Positions 50,537 to 63,000 of a stretch of 64,000 nucleotides of DNA are shown here, piece by piece. This DNA comes from Dendrophyllia cribrosa (lineage: Eukaryota; Cnidaria; Anthozoa; Scleractinia; Dendrophylliidae). Each line of letters begins with the position of its first letter. Position 1 is the stretch's first letter. Made by a program: the position numbers and the translations under genes. The notes under the pieces are model-generated. The model ran no database searches, was not told the DNA's origin, and saw only the letters and a list, made by a program, of their open reading frames with translations. The stretch is from positions 6,788,762-6,852,761 of the forward strand of contig JAJLRJ010000013.1 in assembly GCA_024195265.1 (NCBI GenBank), in the 5' to 3' direction.

Positions 50537-50844
50537 TAGGCCACTCCGTAAAATACCATAATAATCTTTTATGTGCAGGCTCAGCCTCACCGGGGTGTAA
50601 TCATTCAAGTCTCCTTTGTTAGAATGGCACAATGGCATTCAGAGTACATGTAGGGACTAGGACGTAGCATTGTGTGTTCGTATACAAATGTGCACAGTAT
50701 GCAAATTGCCAAGAAGTTTAAGCATAGCACGTGCAGTTCGTGCTAAAACAAAAGAAATAGGAAAAATCAGGCTTACATCAAGCACCACCCAAACCTGCAC
50801 TTTAAAGAGTATTATGGTATTTTTCATAGTTTCTGGAGTGGGGA
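50537..50844 (+). mobile_element. 308-bp MITE, second copy of the 11928-12221 family
   Basis: The ends aggccactccgtaaaataccataataatctttt and agtattatggtatttttcatag..ggagtgg match copy 1 in order and orientation. It differs by a short internal insertion (acaaatgtgcacagtatgc). Confidence 0.85.
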
Positions 50845-51747
50845 ATTATGTTTACTTAATTTCCATGCTAATCGCCAAATGTCACCAAATATATTCTTGG
50901 CTTGCACATGACGTTATACAAATTCAAAAATCTAAACTTTACATCCTACAAAGCTGTTTCTAACATCGTATGCAGAAGCCAGTGGTACAATCCTTCACAA
51001 AAGGTTTCGAGTTTTAATGATGTTGCTTCCGTTTTTTGAAGTTTTTAAACGTGTCACGCAATTCGTCACGCTATTTCAAATGAGCCGTGAAAATAAACAA
51101 AATTGAACCAGTTGAAAGTTATTTTTGCATTATGGATGCTTATAAGCCGATAAAATGTAACTTATAGTGGTTCCATTCTTTTGTGATGAGATTTTTTGCG
51201 TAATTATGACTTTGAAGTTTTGGCCGCCATGTTGGTGTACTAAAGTGGTACACCAAGATGGTCGCTCCATACATTTTTACTGAAAATGTCTAATACTCTT
51301 TCGCCTAAAACTCTTGAACAAAATGCTCTGGAGCTTCACAATTTTACCCAGACGTGTAGTTTTTAAACTCTCTACGATTCTTTTAACATTTTGGAATCGA
51401 AATCTGTTTTTTTTAATGCTTCTGAATTTTAATGACGTAGATGCAAGCCAAGAATAACTGAATTTAATAAAAAGATTCTAAAAGTGCAGGATTGCAAGAA
51501 TGGAAGTGGATTTTGATTTCGTGACAGGCGGTCAAGAAATCAAAGCTTCCATTCTGGTGTAATTTTGAGTTTTGTAGTCGTTATTTTGCTTTTATAGTTC
51601 ATATTTCATTGCGTTCATCACTTTTGGCGATTTTTTTTACCTATTTTAAGATAATGAATAAATAAATAAAGTAAGCTTAAAGAAAGCTCTTAAACTGTTC
51701 CAGTCTTTCTGTTTTCCCTCCCAATGTTGAATTTTTCGATGTTCTAA
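50845..51747. other. Intergenic, short hairpin at 51221-51268
   Basis: No gene is seen. ggccgccatgttggtgtac and gtacaccaagatggtcgc form a tight hairpin. aataaataaataaa lies near 51657. Confidence 0.5.
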
Positions 51748-52157
51748 AGGCCTGGCTAAACTAGGAAACATGCATTGTTGCGGAGGCAAATGTTTCCCAG
51801 TTTAGCCGCGCGGGAAACATATGTTGCGGAAACAAATTTTGCTGCTCGGAAACAAGAAAATGTTTTTGCCTTAGGTCAAAAACATTTTTGCTTCTCGGAC
51901 ACAAATTTTGCTTCCGAGACATATGTTTCCCAGTTTAGCCACCATGAAAGCAATGTTGACTAGTTTCCAGTGCTGCTCATTAAAAATGTTTGCTAGCAAC
52001 GGCGAGCGTACAACAATGCACATGCGTGACCCTTTGTTTCCGAAACAATGTTTCCTCGTTTAGTCACCGGGGCAGCAAAACATTTTGTTTGCTTCCCGCT
52101 AATTTAGCCACCCCGAAAACATTACAGGAAACAATGTTTCCTAGTTTAGCCAGGCCT
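51748..52157. mobile_element. 410-bp Harbinger-like MITE with TAA duplication and internal TIR-word array
   Basis: The ends aggcctggctaaactaggaaacat and atgtttcctagtttagccaggcct are inverted repeats. TAA flanks both sides (51745-51747 and 52158-52160), as in PIF/Harbinger. The interior repeats gtttcccagtttagcca-type words at least five times, so the terminal motif is multiplied inside the element. Confidence 0.85.
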
Positions 52158-52290
52158 TAACCAACATTGAGAAGGAGGGGACAGCCACATGTGTCCCGAC
52201 AAATGTAGCTCAGTTGCAATAAATATAACTCGAGCACCAGAGAGATTATGAGAACGATGACGAGTTGAACAACAGTTCTTTATCACGACC

Positions 52291-52445
52291 ATTCAAGCAG
52301 TTTTCAGTTGAGTGTCGAAAAAACAAAGTAGCAGACGCAGACAATCCAATGAACCAATCAGAACTCAAAGCCAATGCATGTCACCGGCGCCAAGCGCGGG
52401 AAAACACTTTCGAGCAAGTCACGTGATAATTGATGCTTTTACTGT
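52291..52445. mobile_element. CCAAT-rich MITE family, copy 4 (truncated)
   Basis: It begins ttttcagttgagtgtcgaaaa and contains caatccaatgaaccaatcagaa and ggcgccaagcgcgggaaaac. The right third is missing or diverged. Confidence 0.6.
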
Positions 52446-52531
52446 TGATTGGTTTATGTATTTACCGCGTTGGTCTGTTGCTCAATGTTGAGCATTTTAG
52501 ACCGCTCTAAAAGAAAAAGAATATTATTTAA

Positions 52532-53991
52532 GTAATGCGTCACATAAGAACTATAGTAAACTTTATTGTTCTGCGGCATTGGCTCTTTCCCACATAGAAT
52601 ATCTTTGATTTCAAGAATAGAGGAGGGGCTGATGGTTTGTAAGGGTTATTGACTAGGAGCGAAGGGATATGTGATATATTCCCCTCGTGGCGTACCCACA
52701 TATGATGCCCGATTTAGGGTGTTAGCTCTATTGTACATTGTACACATTCATTGTATTAGGTAAAATTATGTATTCTAATATATTCTATGGTATTGTATTC
52801 TATTGTATTGTCGTTCTTTTGTGCTCTAATATTCTATTGTTTTAACAAAAGAATAAGTGTTACCCCTAAATCGCGCATGGTATACGTACCCGAGGGCGTA
52901 GCTCGAGGGAACGCCACGAGGGGAATATATCACATATCCCCGAGGGACAGGTCAATAACATGCTTATTTTTCACCTTGTGAGGTTTTCTAAAACAAAGAA
53001 ACTATTAATTTTTCGGACTAGAGTAACATTCCGTTCAATTCAAATGCAAAAAGGCATGATTCCGCAAGGTCGCATTGGGATCACGGCACATGACGAAGCG
53101 AGACGGTAAACATCTTTTGCTTTTGCCAAATTTGCATTGAGCACGTTGCTTCGTTATGAGTCGGAAAGAGGGAGAGAGAGAGAAGAAAATGTATGGACAG
53201 TACTCGTGGCCCAACTGCCCGCCTTCATCTTTTGAAGATCAATGTAGTGGTCGCGGTGTGTTTTCCAAGGGAAACCGGCGGAAACACATTCAGGTTCAAG
53301 CGTAAAACGAGGCGTCATACATTATTGAAGACTCGAAACCTGAATCGAGGTACGATACCATCGAATAATTTTATTAACATTTCGCTTTTTGGTCGCGACC
53401 GGCAAGTTAATTACGTAGGAATAAGATTGTTGAAGTTGTCTTTTTATTTAAACCAAAAATATTGACCGATGCTAGAGTGTATAATCCTTTGTTTTGCTAT
53501 TGTTATCAGCTATTGTTTTCAGCCCCGCCTCTCCCCTGATACAATCAAAGCCGCACCCAGCTTTTCAGACACTGTAATGAACGGGGTTATGTGATATATT
53601 CCGCGGAAAAGAACAAAGAAAACTGAGCTAGGTGGAAAATAAATAATTATATGTCGTTATAAAAATACAGAAAATCCATTTGCGTCAAATATATTTTAGG
53701 AAATATTCGTGTTTAACCAATCAGAATAGCCGAAGACAATAGCTACTAATTTTGCCTCTTTATGAAGTTCCCCAAATACAATATCTTTGAAAAATTGCAT
53801 GTTGTGCGATTGGATCTCAAAATACTTGAAACCTTAAAAAAATTAGACTTAATGCACCTTGAACCTTAACTTTTTAGCGGTTTTTGAGTCTAGGCCAATG
53901 AGATCACTAGTTCTAACAATGAAAAAAGTTGACATTCCATCGTGCATTGTCGTTCAGCACTATCCTTCTTATGCGGATCATTACTTAATAA
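52532..53991 (+). mobile_element. MITE of the 3479-3942 family, split by about 1 kb
   Basis: Left part 52532-52638 and right part 53640-53991 together equal the copy at 54069-54537. The inserted 1 kb includes the 52645-52960 foldback and about 680 bp of unrecognised sequence (52961-53639) with a 90-codon frame at 53193-53465 that has no recognisable motif. Confidence 0.8.
52645..52960. mobile_element. 316-bp foldback element
   Basis: gttattgac..gggatatgtgatatattcccctcgtggcgt pairs with acgccacgaggggaatatatcacatatcccc..gtcaataac over arms of about 80-100 bp. The centre is AT-rich (tattctattgtattg). Confidence 0.85.
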
Positions 53992-54068
53992 AAAGGCCGG
54001 CAAAGAGAAAAATACAAGTTTGAAATGGCGCTTATAAGCGCAAAGTAATAAATGTTTAAAATTGCGTT

Positions 54069-54537
54069 ATTAAGTATTGTTCCACATAAGAACGATAGCA
54101 AACTTCATTGTTCTGCGGCATTGGCTCTTTCCCACATAGAATATCTTTGATTTCAAGAATAGAGGAGGACCTGATGGTTAATAATTATATTTCATTATAA
54201 AAATAAAGAAAATCCATTTGCGTCAAATAAATTTTAGGAAATGTTCGTGCTTAACCAATCAGAATAGCAGAAGACAATAGCTAATAATTTTGCTTCTTTG
54301 ATGAAGTTCCCCAAATACAATTTCTTTTAAAAATTGTATGTTGTGCGATTGGGTCTCAAATTACTTGAAACCTTACAAAAATTAGACAAAATGCACCTTG
54401 AACCTTAACTTTTTAGCGGTTTTTGAGTCTAGGCCAATGAGATCACTAGTTTTAACAATGAAAATTCTTGACATTCCATCGTGTTTGACATTCCATTGCC
54501 GTTGGCGCTATCCTTCTTATGCGGATCATTACTTAAA
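54069..54537 (+). mobile_element. 469-bp MITE of the 3479-3942 family
   Basis: It starts taagtattgttccacataagaa and ends cttatgcggatcattacttaa, with interior aaccaatcagaatagcagaagacaatagc. It adjoins the remains of a LINE at its right. Confidence 0.85.
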
Positions 54538-55853
54538 TACAGCCAGTGAGGCAGACAATGCAGTCTCTTTTGGGAGTTGATTCCATTGTGCAATTGTCCT
54601 TGGATAGAAGGAATACTTATAAAAGTCCCTTGCGGCTAACGGTTGTGTGTAAGCGTACTCTTTTGAGCGAGTTGAGTACGAATGACCAGCTGATTGTAGT
54701 TTGGTGACCTCGTGAGAAACTAGCCTGTTTCGCATTTTATTGCGTTCGACGATGGGAGAACGCTTCCTAATCTCGTCGGGTATTGATCTGGACGCAGGGG
54801 ATTGTGGGAGGTATCGGGCTGGATGCCATGGAAGAGTCTAGATTTCATAGCTCAGAAGGAGGTCGGACACCTTATTGAGCTTATATAAAGGAGTAACCGG
54901 TTAGCTTTCAGTTGAGGCTGGGATTAGCAGTTTATATAGTTAAATTTAGGCCTAAACAACCCGAGAAGCTAGGTGGTACAGTGGTACGGTAGGCTATGCA
55001 ATCGTAAGCCTATACTGAGGTCACAGGTTCAATCCTGAGTGGGGATTTTAGATTTTCTTTTTTACACTTAAAAATTTAATGAAAATAAAATTCTAAGTGT
55101 CGACATTACGTTATATAATTTTCAGTAAGGTGTCCGAGGTGGTTCAGACCGTTGTTATCTAAGGTCTTCCGTCCAAGATGGCGCCCAAACCATGAAATCG
55201 CATGGCATCCGGTAGAGTCTACCTTCTATAGCTCAGAAGGAGGTCGAACACTTGTTGAGGATTATATAACGTAATGTCGACACTTAGAATTTTATTTTCA
55301 ATAATTTTTTAAGTGTAAAAAAGAAAATCTAAAATCCCCACTCAAGATTGAACCTGTGACCTCAGCTAGGTTTAAACTTACATAGCCTACCGTACCACGG
55401 TACCACCTAGCTTCTCGGGTTGTTTAGGCCTAAATTTAACTATATAAAAAGCTAACCAGTTACTCAGTTATATAAGTCTCAATAAGGCGTCCGAGGTCGT
55501 CCAGGCCGTTGTTATCCAAGGTCATCCATCTTGGACTGCCTGACCACTCGCCTCGATTTCATGTGGAGGCCTCGAACCCAGATCGAACGCACTTTACTAA
55601 TCCATGATTATTACTAGTATAATATTAGATATTAGATAGCCGTGCTATAGTTCGTGCGGAAGTCGTCGGATAGATAGACCCCAAGGTATTTTACAGAGTG
55701 CAGAGAGTCCAGAGTTTGTCCTTTAAGTGTATAGTCATGAACATACGGGTTTTGCTTTCTCGTGATGTGTAAAACATTACATTTTGCGATATTTAACTCC
55801 ATCTTCCAATGTGACTCCCAGTTTTCCAAAGTGGCGCGATTTTCTTTTGCCAA
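54529..55853 (-). pseudogene. LINE reverse-transcriptase remnants on both sides of a giant inverted repeat
   Basis: At 55853-55632 the - strand encodes LENWESHWKMELNIAKCNVLHI and LHSVKYLGVYL, the RT thumb region of non-LTR elements. At 54735-54529 it encodes HSYSTRSKEYAY and YKYSFYPRTIAQWNQLPKETA, the usual C-terminal tail. About 900 bp between them is occupied by the inverted repeat below, and the intervening RT segment is missing. The two pieces may come from one insertion. Confidence 0.7.
54858..55502. repeat. 645-bp giant inverted repeat containing a SINE head in each arm
   Basis: The left arm (from gtcggacaccttattgagcttatata at about 54862, through ttaaatttaggcctaaacaacccgag, to acgttatataa at about 55117) is mirrored by 55262-55502. 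Each arm holds a tRNA-like block (gaagctaggtggtac..; B box aggttcaatcc) facing inward or outward. The outer words (ctcagaaggaggtcg; gttgttatc-aaggtc) also recur inside the loop, pointing to nested insertions. Confidence 0.8.
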
Positions 55854-57608
55854 TCACTGGACGTAATAATGCAAAACGGCAAAGAAAACACAAGTAACGT
55901 TCGACACTCAATTGCAACCGGCGCGAAAATTACTGCTCACCAACTGAATGTCAGTAGGATGTTCGATCATGTATTAGCACAACAAGTAATTAAAACGATT
56001 ACAGCTCCAAAAGTATATATTCAAGCAATAATTACTCAATTTTATTGTCGACAAGTTTTAACTGAAAGTGAACGTGAAGTGAAATTTCACTACGTTTTGT
56101 TTTATGTTGTTTATATCACCTTTATTTCATTTCAATCGTTTTTCTCTTTTCGCGAAGGGGATCCACTATTTTTAGAAGTTTGAAAACTCCCGCCGTGGCC
56201 TGAAATTTGCGACATTTTCAGCGCGGCCAAAAAGGTATTTGTCCCGTCATTCGTGTGTTCGATCACAACAAAATATAACGGAGAAGAGGACGAGCCCGGG
56301 GCTAAAATACGCGTTGCTTTCATCCATATTTAATCGAAATAATCCTTCCACAATGCAAGTTGCCAAAACTCCACTGTAAAACGAGTGACGCGCTCAATTG
56401 TAAACACACTAATGACGTCACTAGAACCCAGGTCCTTGTCTAATACTCCCAACTTGCGTCGCTTGTTAAAATATCTATCCGCCACTAGGCTTCTACAGAT
56501 TGTACAATTTGGTAAGAAGTTCGGTGGCTGCGTGGCACTTGGATTTCATGAAAAAACTTTTTAAATGGTATTTTAAAGTGCCAAAGATTTTGAATAAGTT
56601 CGGCAACTTTTTGCGTTTGAAGCAACTTTTTATGGGACCAGCAACTTCAAGCAATTTTCTCCGGCAAAAGCATAATTTTAGGACATTTCTAGTAAAAACT
56701 AAAGAAGAAGTGAAGTAAAACTGTGAAACATGACTATCTCAAGCTGATTTGATGCCGCCTTTATAGTTATTATAAGGCTTTTTATAATATAGTTATGATA
56801 AGGCTTTAAAATTATGCAACAAAACTGTTAAATAATTGAGGTTATGCGTCAGAAGTCAATGACGTGGCATAAGCAACTGTTATACAATTTAAATTTTGCT
56901 AGAGACTAGTGAGTGTTTAAAATATCGTTGTACTCTTTCTTTTGTGAGCAACTTTTCACATTTTAGGAGCAACTTTTTCAATTTTCGAGCAATTTTTGTA
57001 CATGCAACTTTTGAGTATTTTTAAAGCACAATTTCAGCATTTTCGTAGCACAATCTGTAAAAACCTACCCGCCACTTCAAGTGACTAATTTTCCCATCAA
57101 AATAATTCTTAAAAAACTATTTTCAGATTTAAAAAAATGGCAGTGAAATTTCACTTCATGTGCGCTTGAAACCATACCGTTTGAAAACGCTGTTGAACCA
57201 TGGTTTTCTTCGCTTTTAAAATGGCGGAGCAGGCATAATCCAAAAATCGTGTAGTATCATTCACCGTTGTCATGTCTGACACACGATAAAATGGCATTTT
57301 CAGAGGTTTTTTCCAGAGATGGGTAGCCGTGTTTTTTGTTTATTTCCTGGCAATCTAAAACCATGTTCAAACGAAACGATACGCAACAAAAATACTCCAG
57401 GATTTTTTTCAGAATTTTGGCAGCATTGTCCAGAGGTTTATACGCCCGACCCGCTATTTTGTAAACGGAGAAGGCCCTGGGCACGAGGTTGCAGCCGAGT
57501 TTCGATTTCGTTTTCCATGTTGTTATAAGCCAATCTGAACGATTCATTCCGGTCAGGTGAAATAAGTTTAGAAACCCAATGAAACACGAGTTAAAAATCA
57601 CACTTGTT
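55854..57608. other. Intergenic, nothing recognised
   Basis: Several frames of 60-115 codons occur but show no family motif or composition bias. gagcaactttt / agcaacttttt words recur at 56600-57010 as a loose repeat. Confidence 0.4.
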
Positions 57609-57972
57609 TAGCCTGCGCAGCAGGCGTCGGGGAGAAGGGAACTCTGGGGAGAGAGGGAAAGGACACCTGCAATTAAGACCCCCATTTGTTCATTTCTGCG
57701 GACCCTGGCGGCCGCAAAATTCTGATTGGGTAATTCGCGCTGGGCGGTAAACATAGTCAATTCCCGCGTGAAGTCATCCATTTGTAAAAGCGCGTGCCAG
57801 TTTCTGATTGGTGAACGTATTTACAAATTAAATATGTAATTCGATTACAAGGAAATCGGTGGGTGTAATGCGAATAGACAGGTTCTAAAAGCAGGCGTTC
57901 CTTCCCTTCTCCCCCTCTCCTTTTTTGCGCCCCCCCCCCCCCCCCCCCTGTTTACACCTGACACGCAGGCTA
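57609..57972. mobile_element. 364-bp element with tagcctgcg ends
   Basis: tagcctgcgcagcaggcg at the left and acacgcaggcta at the right are short inverted ends of the same style as 49397 and 58595. An 18-bp C run lies at 57932-57949. Flanking 9-mers (acacttgtt and caccgtgtt) match only partly. Confidence 0.55.
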
Positions 57973-58594
57973 CACCGTGTTTGGAAGTGAAAACAAAGAT
58001 AATCACTACGGGGCTTGTACTTCGTGGAAGACTAAATTATACGGCGAAGCATCCAAGTTTGGATATGTCATCCTAATTACCATAAAATTTGATAAAGTTT
58101 TGCTTTGAATTTCTTCAAGAACTATTAATAGTTTGAGAAGCTATATCAAAAACTAGAAACAGTGTTTCATCAAGTATCCAAACACCTCGAGGTCGGTTAA
58201 AAAAAAACTTGTCAGCACCTCATTTTTTCAGTCTGCTTCTCAGTGTTTTGTTATCTTGATTAAACACTCTTTCTCGTGTTTGACATATTACCTGTAAAAT
58301 CGTAACGTCCTTTTGAAAATGCTAGCTTAATTTGATCGAAGAGAATTTTTTTCTTTTATTTGTAGCTTGAGCTAACACCACTTTTTTGTTTCGTTATTGA
58401 GAAAGATTAAATTGCTTTTGTACAAACCGCAACGCTTTTGCTGTAGAACCAACCGCGCTACCTTCAGAAGAATGAAATATACTTATGAAAAAAGGGGGAA
58501 AATAATCATGGAAAGTTCCCAACTGTTTTGTTCCGATATTAACAACATAAAACAAACATGAAATATGGTCTGTGACAAAATGTTTTATTCTTCA

Positions 58595-58747
58595 TAGCCT
58601 GTGTAGCAGATGCTGGTTTATTTATTGGACGAAATTATGAGGACTCGTGCGCGAGGGGAACGCGCGAAGGGGAAGGAAAGTGTTCCTCTCTCGCGCACGT
58701 CCTCAAAATTTCGCATTTAAATGAACCGGCGCCTGTTCTGCAGGCTA
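58595..58747. mobile_element. 153-bp foldback with 9-bp target duplication (MULE-like)
   Basis: The arms tagcctgtgtagcagatgctggttta..tgcgcgaggggaac and their complement end in gcctgttctgcaggcta. The flanks tattcttca (58586-58594) and taatcttca (58748-58756) agree at 8 of 9 positions. Confidence 0.8.
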
Positions 58748-59023
58748 TAATCTTCATCAAATATGTACATACATTGATCACGCTAAACTAGACAAGATAG
58801 GCATGACTGCACCTGTTTGCGTGAAGAACGACAGATACCAACTCTACACACCCCTCTCTAAAGAGGTGCTAGTCATGGCATATCTAATTACCAAATGGCA
58901 AGGAGTTCTATATACTTCATTAAGAAACAAAATGTATAGGCATAATACTAATTTCTTATGGAAATATTGTTGAAAACATTCGCAAGCGACTACAACAAGC
59001 TCTCTTGGATTCTCCACTTCTCT

Positions 59024-59235
59024 TTAACCCTTTAAGCCCTAAGGGTGATCAGCATCAAATTTCTCCTTGTAATATTAATGCCTTATCAATCAAAAAGGTC
59101 ATGAGAATTAAGGACATGATCACACAAGATGAGTTCTCTTGATATCCGAACAATTTCTCCCCAACTACTTCTATAGAAAATGTATAGGACTAGAAATGAG
59201 AATTTAAATTTTGATATTAGGGCTTAAAGGGTTAA
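59024..59235. mobile_element. 212-bp MITE with ttaaccctttaagccctaa TIR
   Basis: ttaaccctttaagccctaa and ttagggcttaaagggttaa are perfect inverted repeats of 19 bp. The element 27747-27966 has similar ends. Confidence 0.85.
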
Positions 59236-59496
59236 ATCTCTTTACAGTGGCCAAGCTACCTTAACTCAGTTAATAAAACCAAATTTTGGGGGTTTCTCAT
59301 GGCTATCTTTCTGCAATTAAGTTTTTCAATTTCATTGTGTATTCTTACTTCTATGTCAATTTGGGCAAAATGTCGAATTCCAGGACTTATCCAAGCACAA
59401 ATTAAGCTTATTAGTAAAACCTGAAAAATAATGTCGAGAATTATCACTTTCACTCCCAGAGTCAGTTAAGGAGAAATGTATTGTAGTTCTAAGACC

Positions 59497-59860
59497 TTCT
59501 AACTTTTGAGTCTGTCGATGAAATCCTATGGTGTGACCATTCAAATGAAACCTCTTTGGCAGTACCTTTGCATGGTACCATTTGTTCTAACTTTTGAGTC
59601 TGTTGATGAAATCCTATGGTGTGACCATTCAAATGAAACCTCTTTGGTAGTACCTTTGCATGGTACATGTACCATTTGTTCTAACTTTTGAGTCTGTTGA
59701 TGAAATCCTATGGTGTGACCATTCAAATGAAACCTTTTCAGCAGTACTTTTGCATGGCACCATTTGTTCTAACTTTTGAGTCTGTGGATGAAATCCTATG
59801 GTGTGACCATTCAAATGAAACCTCTTCAGCCTCTTTTGTATGGTACCATAATTTGTATTT
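59497..59860 (+). repeat. 88-bp minisatellite, four units
   Basis: ttctaacttttgagtctgt starts units at 59497, 59585, 59679 and 59767 (steps 88, 94, 88; the 94 step contains an extra tgtaca). The unit equals the middle of the single-copy element at 27747-27966, including the sequence after the array (tttcaatattttacaaaatgaaat). Confidence 0.92.
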
Positions 59861-60026
59861 CAATATTTTACAAAATGAAATTTGGGATTTTTTAAATTTT
59901 GATGTTTGGCACTCTTAGGATAGGTGAATATTTTAAAACAATTGTCCTGTTTAAGTGTTCTCAACAGAATGTGTAATGCTATTTATAAAAAAATCTCAAT
60001 ACAGCACTACAAAAAGTTGAAGGTTT

Positions 60027-63000
60027 TTAAAAACCCCAGTCGTCATCACCAGAGAAAACAAGAAAATAGGCCAGGATAGTGAAGAAGATGAAGACATTGC
60101 CAGAAAGAACCAAGGCCATTGCTCCCCATTGTATCTAAAAGGAAGGAGAAATGCGGTTAGAGAACGATTAAAATACTAGCAGACTTGTATTCAAATCCAA
60201 ACTTTAACTTCATTCTGAGACTGAAAGTGAAGAATGTGTTTGCAGCAAAAATAGAAACAAGTTCTATAAGACATTGCTGATCCTTCCTAGCTCACCATGA
60301 GTCTCTCGTAGCTCAATGGTTAGAACTGGTGCGCGGAAGGTTTAAATCTTGTGTGCTAGACCACTGTTTTTTGCTAGCATATCATATGGACAATAAATAA
60401 TTATAATAAATATTATGTATGGTGTACTTACAATTTTACAGTGTGCAAGAACAATTGGAAGACCTACAAGAACAGAAGCAGACTTAGTTATTTAAAATAA
60501 ACACTTCTAAAAATTGTATGTATGTAAATCTATTTTTATGGTTTGGAGAAAAAAATAAAATGAAAATAAAATGAAAATGTTTTAATGTAAGCTTTAATTA
60601 AAATACAAATAAATAGAGGTTATTCAGCAAAAAGTTGTGTACTATGGCAGAGTATTTTTTCTAGCGTGCAGTCATGTCATATTTGCACTTGTTTTAATGC
60701 GTACAGTGTATTTGCACTAGATAGAATGCCATGTTGAATAGCAATGTTATTTTTATGTGGTTGGTAAATGTGACTCACCAAATGCTGAGACAACATTTCC
60801 AGCTGTAAAAAACATTGCTGTTTCCTTGATAACACTATAACATGAAAAAAGATAATGATAAATTATGAATCATTATTACTGTTCATGAGCTCAACAGGCC
60901 ACTTATACAATGTATAACAGCTTCTGATATGTGATGGTAGCATAATATTGACCTCAAATTGCAAGAAAACTTGAGTCACAAAAATTAAGTGAACGACGAT
61001 TAGCTAATTTCTGGTCAGTGTTCTGTACTTCATGTAATACTGCTTAACCTATACACCAACTACAGCTGTACATGTAAAATTGATTTCTGTCATTTTGTTT
61101 TGCTCTGTCTACTGTAAAGTAGATAGAGCAAAAATAAAATAATTGCATCCAAATTCCCTTCCCTGGGGCATCAAATAATGTCAAAATCCCTACCTAGGTG
61201 ACAGCTCTCCCCTGGGTAGTTCCCCCCCCCCCCCCCCCTCCCCACCCTGGGACAATCCCTTGACAGTCACTTGATTCTCCAATAACCTGATTCTCAAAAC
61301 TAAAAAAATTAGAGTGGTCACTTTTGAATCAAGGGATTTGAGTTTGACTCAAGCAGTGGAAAAGTTTATCTGTTTGTTTGCACAACTTTGGTTAACCAGA
61401 ACTGTAGATAATTCAGAAAAGTTCATTTTAGGTTTGGAACTTTCTCAATTATGATCGAGATACTTACTTTGAAGCATTTGAAGAGAAATCGTCACTAAAC
61501 CGTTTGGCTATGATAGTGGGTACAGGAGCAAGTGCATAAAAGAACACTGTAAGAAAAAACGGATTTTCATATTCATTCTGCAGCTTATAAAACACTTTCT
61601 ATATAATGAGCTCTGAATGGATGAACATTGTTCTATTTCTTGGAGGGGGGTAGGGGGGGGGGGGGGGGGGGGGGGGGGCATAGGTTGTCCACCAGTATCC
61701 TACAGCACACCCGGTTCTTTGCCACTGTTTTAGCTCTTTTTCAGGTATAGCCTACTCCTTCCAACTCCTGCAGCATGGACTGCCTCCAGTTGTTCCTGAG
61801 CAGATGTGCTTGAACTTAACGGTCATCAACTCATCCAAAATGAGTAAACATTGCCCACAATAAGTAGTTTCCTTCCTCGCTAGTCCTCTGGACGAGTAAA
61901 GTTGTCGCTCTCTGATAATTATTATTTTTGTATTGTACTATTAAAAAGAGCTAAAAGTGCCAATGCCAAAGATGAACATTTCGAAAACAAACAGCCTAAA
62001 AGCACACAAAGCAAGTGAAGGACATGCAATGAGCTTAGCAGAAAAACATGCAAGCGAGATTGTTGTGCACTTATTTTGTTATGTAATGGTAAATAAATAC
62101 ACTAACTATGGTTGTGTTTATTTGATAATACAGTTTCCTTTATTTACTTGCAGACACAAAAGACATACACGCGAAAAAAAATAAAATAAAAATGATAAGA
62201 GTGACCAGCAGCTTTGCTCCTGGGACCAGTAAATTTTAAGCTTACTGGTCCTGTGGAAGACCAGACCCTTGTGGGTGATAATCTAAGGCTTGCCTTGCTT
62301 TGTTAGTACTATAGGAACAATAATTGCTTTATGTTAACTATTAACATAGCCAGAGATGAACCCACAAAAGCTTTGTATTTTTGTCTGTCATTTTAATTTT
62401 AATATGAGCTTCACTTCCTCTACAAGCACTAGATACAGATTGGAAGTTTCAACAAAAAACAGTAACTTACATACAAACATTGGCCACCAAATTCTGCAAA
62501 AATTAAAACAACAACAACAAGGGTAAGAATAAAAAACAGTCTATGAAAGAACACTTCATGGCAAAATTGTGCACCTTGCAGCTGGAAGCAATGAGCGGCA
62601 GCTATTTTCGCAGCCAAAAATGATCAGACTTCACCTTGGAGTGGTTTCAAATTCATATGTACATCTTTTGTCTGGAAGCTTCAGTGTTATTGGTCTGTTT
62701 ACAAAAACGCTACATATAACCGCTCTTTTTTCTCAATGTACATTTTCTTCAAAGTGGCCTGGTTCGATTCAATTACCCTGCTTGTAGAGGTTATTTTTTT
62801 TTGCCCTATTTACTGCCAGTACATAGGGTGAAAAAATAACCTCTGCTTGCAGGGTAAGTTTGCGTAGTTGCACTAAAACCCACCAGAGAAATTGCTATAC
62901 AGTGGATAAGTATTAACAAAGCCAATAATTTAATTGCAATATCCAGTGGAGGGAGATTAATCCACTGGATAGAAATTTATCCAGTAGACAGCACTATCTG

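Noticed and set aside
53193..53465. 90-codon frame in intergenic DNA
   Set aside because: No motif, no neighbouring exon signals, and it lies inside a transposon insertion.
55869..56183. 104-codon frame in intergenic DNA
   Set aside because: No recognised domain or splice context; composition matches surrounding noncoding sequence.
57257..57601. 114-codon minus-strand frame
   Set aside because: No family similarity recognised; length is within chance for this amount of sequence.
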